DNA of 64,000 nucleotides from Kappaphycus alvarezii. Taxonomy: Eukaryota; Rhodophyta; Florideophyceae; Gigartinales; Solieriaceae. The position numbers and the translations under genes are program-made. Shown piece after piece: positions 59,226-64,000 of this stretch. The stretch is taken from assembly GCA_002205965.3 (NCBI GenBank), contig NADL03000517.1, positions 620,001 to 684,000 on the forward strand. Direction: 5' to 3'. A model generated the notes under the pieces. The model was given only the letters and a program-made list of their open reading frames with translations. It was not told where the DNA came from and did not search any database. Position 1 is the stretch's first letter. Every line of letters starts with the position of its first letter.

Positions 59226-59844
59226 ATTACACTGTAAACTGAACACGTGTACAGTCGTACAACAGCGCAAATATGACTTGGAAAATCACGGCGGGGTGAT
59301 CAATTCCCACGCAATAACATGGCAACACAGCTGTAAATAAAGAGTTACTGTAATAAACAACCGTCATGTGCAGGATTGAATTTCAAGGCTCACCGACCAG
59401 GATATACCGTAGTACCACAAGTGTGGTCCACAATAATTCGACTGTTCCACTTTTCATCGCAGCCCTCATTCCCAACGAAATGTGCGTCTTATCGAATCAA
59501 ATCCTCAAGAACAAGTTGACTCGACGAGACGCCTGCTGCTCTCTCTCTGCCGAATTTCACAGCCCGAGTCGATTCCACCCCCGTCGCTCACACTTTTACA
59601 ACTCTTTTGCCAGCACTCTTAAACTCGCCATAAACATTTCAACAATCTCAGTACAGTAGCGCCCCCAGTCAGAACATTGACATCAAAAGGTATACCAACT
59701 CTCCCGCGTCAAAACTCAGCAGAAAACCTGCTCCCCATTGTCAGGTCAATTGCTTCAACACTAACCCACCATTGACATAATACATTTTCATACAAAACCA
59801 TCCTACAACAACATAAACTTTTTGCTCCCCAATTCCCAGAAAAA

Positions 59845-60917
59845 TCAGAGACCACTCATTCCATAGGCATCATACCTCTTTCTCTTTTGCTCATCCTTCA
59901 AAACGCTCCACGCAACCACAATCTGCTTCATTTTCACATGCGCTTCCACCGATTTGTCCGGATTCCTGTCGGGATGATGCTGCATTGCCATTTTCCGATA
60001 CGCCTTCTTAATATCCGCCCGACTCGCTCCAGACTGGATTCCAAGCACTGTGTAAAAGTCAATTTCCTCAAAGCCCGCGTACCCTCTGCCTCGCCCTCCA
60101 TTCCCGCTCGTCTGCCCTCGTCCACCGTAATTTCGACTCCATCCATTCCAACCCTGCTGCGACCCCGCTCCCCGCTCCCCGTTAGCTCTGCTGTACCTCT
60201 TTCCGTTACCCTGCTTTTCACTGTCTTCGTATTGATACTTGTATCCTCCCCTCTGATATCCACTCCATTTGTTGCTTCGATTGCTCCCGTTACCCGCTGA
60301 CGAGCCCCTGCTGTAATGACCTTTGTGAGAACTCCAGCCTCTCGGCTTCCTCCGCTTCCCCATGACGAATGTGAGCTCTGGCTATCCCTCCTTTTGCCGC
60401 CTTCTGTCCCGCGACCCACCCAGTCCCAGTACTCTTGAGAGCTCTGCTGATTCCAGCTGTAGCTATGTGTCCTCCTTGCATCGTTTTGTGACCAATTCCC
60501 AAATCCAGCTCCACCTCCCTGTCCACTTCTATTCCAGTTTTTCGACTTGGTATACCAATCTCCCTGCGATTCCTTCCAACTGCTCCAATACTGTCCCCAT
60601 TGTTCATTGTCCCACTTTATCCTGCTCCATTGATCCTTTTTTTCGCACACCACGATGCCCACGCCTGCTTCTTTTCAGCCTCACTTCTCTTTTCATCCTG
60701 GCCAATTTTCGCCTGCGTGGCCCACTTTTTCTCAAAGTCTTTCCTCAACTCCTCCCGTATCCGCACCCAGCTTTGCCACACCTCCTGCTCCACACGAGTC
60801 CTCCTATGCTGACGCCACGTATCCTCCGGCATTGCATACGGCTTCTCCTCGTCCTCGCTGATAGAGTCTTCCATTTCTTCCCACAGACCAACCTCCCGTT
60901 CAACCACCTGCTCGGTA
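59845..60917 (-). CDS. W-rich and J-domain (DnaJ-type) protein module, two frame breaks
   Basis: The final 75 residues form a J domain: F-Y-T-V-L-G-I, K-K-A-Y-R-K-M-A and H-P-D, followed by the Y-D-A-Y-G end, so it should stimulate an Hsp70 ATPase. Before it lies an R/G/S/Y-rich stretch and a Trp-rich charged region (repeated W with spacing 3-5, such as WSRIKWDNEQWGQYW). The intact J-containing frame is 60363-59845 from an ATG. Upstream coding in two further frames (60662-60364 and 60907-60617) joins smoothly if one base is restored in the T7 run at 60637-60643 and one in the C4 run at 60358-60361. It directly continues the oxidoreductase frame upstream; the two may be one protein. Confidence 0.7.
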
Positions 60918-61877
60918 AATCTGCCACCGCAGTTCTACGAAAGCCGAACAAAAGCAGAGCCGAAAACAGCGACTCATACGTTGCCTGAGTCGCGACACAA
61001 GCGATAGCATAATCCGAGCTCAAACTCCTTCTGCCCAGACTTGTCTTTGCTCCCAAATACTCCATAACGCTGACTCCGGGCAATGGAACGACATTCACGC
61101 CATACACTCCCCACGAACTAAACCTGTCTGCATAGGGCAATGAAGTCCCGTAGGAACGGCATAGTATATGGTAACCAGATTAACACGATTGGCACCTTCG
61201 CCAGTAGCACTCCGAAAGCGGCCCCACTCAATCAATGCCTTGGCCATTGCAAAGCCCTGAGGGGCATCGGTGAAGACATGCAAATCGGCAGTATCTTGAA
61301 CCATATTCATGCAATCGAGACCCTGACCCATAACCGGACTGATGGCAATCTGGTCGCCCAGCTTACACTTGGACAGCTTCAACGGGTCATTTACGGCGGA
61401 AACCAAAAACTGAAACCTGTCCCCACCCGGTGGTGACGCAATGGTAAGTAGACAAGTCCTTCTCCCTTTCCTGCCAAACAAACCGCCACTATGGACATTA
61501 CGGGCGAGCTGAACAAACTGACCAGGGGTGTGATATGTACCACCCAGACGTATGGCAGACACATCGAGGGTGAGTTGAAAATGCTCTGCAGCGATGTCGA
61601 CAGGGACGACCGAAACTACTTTGGCGACAAGATGAGCATTGTCGGGGTATGCGGTATGATTGGTATGCGTACAAAACTCTTTGCGCGGTGCATTGAAGTG
61701 TTGATTCTTCTTGCAAACGACGGTGGGGCTCCGAGTGTCGGTAGGGACGGGTAGATTAGGAGGTTGGAGTGGATGTTGGAAAAGCGGGATACAAGTGTGG
61801 AGATGGTGAGGAAGAAAGGTGGAGGCGGATATAGCGACTGGGGTGGTGAAAGGAAGGGGCGGGGCGACAAAAGGCAT
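60918..61877 (-). CDS. FAD/NAD(P)-binding oxidoreductase module, pKIWI502-like, one frame break
   Basis: The start is ATG 61877. Residues 1-60 are P/H/S/T-rich with almost no acid, consistent with a plastid transit peptide. An FAD-binding barrel follows (P-G-Q-F-V-Q-L, then L-L-T-I-A-S-P-P-G, the variant typical of fruit protein pKIWI502-like reductases). The NAD-binding half has LHVFTDAPQGFAMAKALIEW, where the usual G-[ST]-G-[IL] nucleotide loop is replaced. A frame change near 61153 (one base apparently missing) is needed to reach YADRFSSWGVYGVNVVPL and the end ATYESLFSALLLFGF. The first frame alone stops at 61095. Likely a plastid FNR-superfamily protein; catalytic competence is uncertain given the altered loop. 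It may be fused to the following J module. Confidence 0.7.
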
Positions 61878-61973
61878 GGCGCACGAGGAACGCAGTTTAA
61901 TTAGTGAGTGGTTCGGCAGAGGCCCGAAGCGAATGAATGCAAGCACCTTACACAACGACGATTAGGCAGCAAC

Positions 61974-62285
61974 ATGAACAACGGCAGTCGTTGCGTCAAG
62001 AGAACCGAGCGCCTCTATCCATCCAAGGGCAAAGGCAAACCGAGAGTCGATGCAAAATTGGAGTTGCACAAGAGAAAAGAGAAAAAAGAGCACGAAAGAA
62101 AAGCATGCAGATATTGCCAACGCACAGCGGCACGACAAGTGCGTCTGAGCGCCAATGAAATTGCACAAGCGGTGGCGGATAGCTTGGTTGCATGCAAAAC
62201 GATGCAAAAATTAACTCAAAAAAAACCAGATATCATTCACATTTTGCAAAACCGCCTTTTTCTCGCCCATGTCTTTCGTCGTTGA
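61974..62285 (+). CDS. Possible small basic protein
   Basis: A 103-codon frame from an ATG, divergent from the oxidoreductase gene with about 100 bp between starts. The product is very basic (K/R-rich, a KRKEKKEHERK stretch) with one C-x-x-C (C-R-Y-C). No family is recognised. It could be a chance frame in promoter or 5' untranslated DNA. Confidence 0.25.
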   Translation: MNNGSRCVKRTERLYPSKGKGKPRVDAKLELHKRKEKKEHERKACRYCQRTAARQVRLSANEIAQAVADSLVACKTMQKLTQKKPDIIHILQNRLFLAHVFRR

Positions 62286-63930
62286 TGTGTCATCATCGCA
62301 CCTGAATCAACATCCGTCCTGTGACAACCACCCCACCCTCCCCACCATCAAATCGGTGAATAGTAACTGCCACTATCCATCCAGGCCGCACTCTAAAGGC
62401 CCCTCCGCTTCCGTTCGCCCAAACCTACCGCTACTGCACCATTTAAAACCCCCATCCACACCCTCCTCCCCTATCTCAACGCACCGCACTCTGGCAGTGT
62501 TGCTGCATTCCGATGTACTGATACCATAGGAAGGGAGTTGGACTGTTTACACTGAGTTAGGATGACACGGGTTACAGGACATGCCCCGCCTTTGCTGCAG
62601 CCTTGTTGATTTGTGTCAAGGAGAGGAGGGAGGAGGGGAGGAATGTTTGTCGCGAACAATGAATTGGGGAAATTGCACCCTTGTTTACACCGCATACAGT
62701 TTGATTCCCGGAGTGAATATCTCGCGTAACTGCGCGCGGGTCAGAGTGCCCACCCAGGGGTGGAGCTTACTCAGCAATTTGTTGTACGTAGGGTTTATGC
62801 CGCGGTATTGAATTCCGGGTGCGGGGATTGAGAGGGGGATTGTATCGTGTGTGATGTGTTGGGAGGTGGCTTGCACTTTGTCCATGCCCTTTTTGAGAAT
62901 CGATCTTGACGATGCAAGCTTTGTTGCATTGGGTCGCTACCGTGTGCCGTACTCAAGTGGACGGGTTGGGGGAAGGAATGATTGGTTTGGAATGGTTGAA
63001 GGAAATTGGGGGTGGAGTAGTATTGAGGCAGCCGATGGAAAGTAGCGTTTTTTTGTGTCTGTGTTTTTGTTGGATGGATCGACGATTTGAGTTGAGGTTT
63101 ATACATACTCATGTACTGTACTGTACTACCGTAAGTGTGTAAACCGTGTTGAGGAGAGTCCTGCCGGAATTCCATTCTTCTTTCGCGCATGAAACGGTAC
63201 ATACCCTGTGTTTTGCTGTGCTGTGCTGTATTGTATAGCGCTGTTCACCGTAACAACCTGGTTTCTGACCGCAAGGCGTTTGCAGTCGCAGCGAGGCTAG
63301 GGCGCAATGCCTTGAAAGTGGCTACTCTGTCTTTGTGAAACACTCTAGGCAAACTACCTTGGATGAATACCTGTTACTCTTAGAGTCACGCAACTGCCAT
63401 AGATAAATACCTCCCAACATCGTCAGCTTGTTTTGGGCTCTCGCAACTGTCTGATTTACGATTTCCACTTGAATCACATGTTCCTCTGTTTTGCGTATGT
63501 CTGACGCCCTGCGTTTCTGTTGTTGTTTACAATCCGCTTCCCTCTTTGTCGTCTTCCCGATTCATTGTTTGCCTCGTACAGTACCCGTTGAGCTCATTCT
63601 TGCTGCGTACGTGTTTTGGTTTCCGCTTACAGTCCAGGTCACTTTGATCCCATTCGATAGATCTCGACCCTTTCGACACGTCCGGTCAAGATCTGCCATC
63701 CGGCATCTGTCATCGGCGTACAGTAGCCACTCCCACAAATTATCATACTGTCTTTCAAGACCAACCACAAATTACACCACATAAAGCTTACACTACAATT
63801 CTATTCCCTACAAAAAATCCACAGAATCACACCACGATTCGCACTCAATTACATGGTCGGCCTCCTACCCATTCTCACGCTAGTCCCATCAGCACTACAA
63901 CATTCACCCGCTTAAAACCCCCAAGTCACC
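62286..63930. other. Intergenic region before uS19
   Basis: No coding motif. Contains CTGTACTGTACT at 63115-63126 and a CTGTGCTGTGCTGT run near 63218. The final 300 bp is pyrimidine- and C/A-rich, like other upstream regions here, and presumably includes the uS19 promoter. Confidence 0.4.
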
Positions 63931-64000
63931 ATGCCACGCGCCGTCTGGAAGGGCCCCTTCGCCGATGCCCTTACCAAACTTCCCAACGCCTGGCGCGGCA
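63931..64000 (+). CDS. Ribosomal protein uS19, organellar/bacterial type (partial)
   Basis: The first 23 codons only; the window ends inside the gene. The start M-P-R-A-V-W-K-G-P-F-A-D matches the bacterial and mitochondrial S19 N-terminus (M-P-R-S-x-x-K-G-P-F). In a nuclear genome this suggests a transferred mitochondrial S19; plastid S19 is usually plastid-encoded. No presequence precedes the conserved start, so the import signal would have to be internal or further downstream. Confidence 0.65.
   Translation, partial: MPRAVWKGPFADALTKLPNAWRG

Noticed and set aside
1-64000. CRISPR array, bacterial operon or prophage interpretation
   Set aside because: Spliceosomal introns, LTR retrotransposons, a GATA factor and a CDK show this is eukaryotic nuclear DNA; no regularly spaced repeat array is present.

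Overview
The window looks like nuclear DNA of a photosynthetic microbial eukaryote, most probably an alga. It encodes a SecE-type translocase subunit with a plausible plastid transit peptide, and a GATA factor with the plant-like C-X2-C-X18-C-X2-C finger. Genes are compact and mostly intronless: I can support three spliceosomal introns (about 120-240 nt) with GTATGT or GTACGT donors. A red alga fits best with sparse introns, gene clusters separated by retrotransposon-rich DNA and roughly balanced base composition in genes. That lineage call is inference; a glaucophyte or other alga is not excluded.

Layout. 1-2270: no gene recognised. 2.3-10.2 kb: gene cluster with a spliced GATA factor (+), a spliced 4-TM membrane protein ending in a p97-binding-like SHP box (-), and a 1143-residue coiled-coil protein (+) with about seven degenerate FL..A repeats. 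10.2-33.5 kb: transposon-dominated. It holds a retroelement fragment, a Tc1/mariner relic, a Ty3/gypsy element with 503-bp LTRs, a Helitron/PIF1 helicase relic, an AT-rich island, and a degenerate Ty1/copia element (26818-33524, minus strand) bounded by a TGTAC target-site duplication. 34.5-35.3 kb: a spliced homologue of SPRING (C12orf49). 36-49 kb: mostly non-coding and very AT-rich between 39.2 and 46.2 kb, with Tc1 and pogo-type transposase relics. 49.4-64 kb: second gene cluster with a CDK10/11-like kinase, an unassigned 267-residue protein, an RHD3/GB1-type GTPase, SecE, a DMT-family transporter, an oxidoreductase module joined to a W-rich J-domain module, and the first 23 codons of a bacterial/mitochondrial-type uS19 at the right edge.

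Functional links. SecE, the oxidoreductase (plastid-targeting-like N-terminus) and its J-domain partner point to plastid protein transport and redox/chaperone work. SPRING, the SHP-box membrane protein, the RHD3-like GTPase and the DMT transporter all suggest endomembrane functions. These are inferences from families; no operon-like coupling is expected.

Recurring themes worth attention: clusters of inverted TACAG/TACTG pentamers (GTACTGTAC palindromes) in many intergenic gaps; a canonical -1 frameshift site in the Ty3 element and a two-zinc-finger ORF ahead of its gag; a 31-bp perfect hairpin at 51281-51362; and six single-base reading-frame breaks, most of them in homopolymer runs, concentrated in two genes between 54.6 and 61.9 kb, which may be assembly errors, gene decay or recoding.
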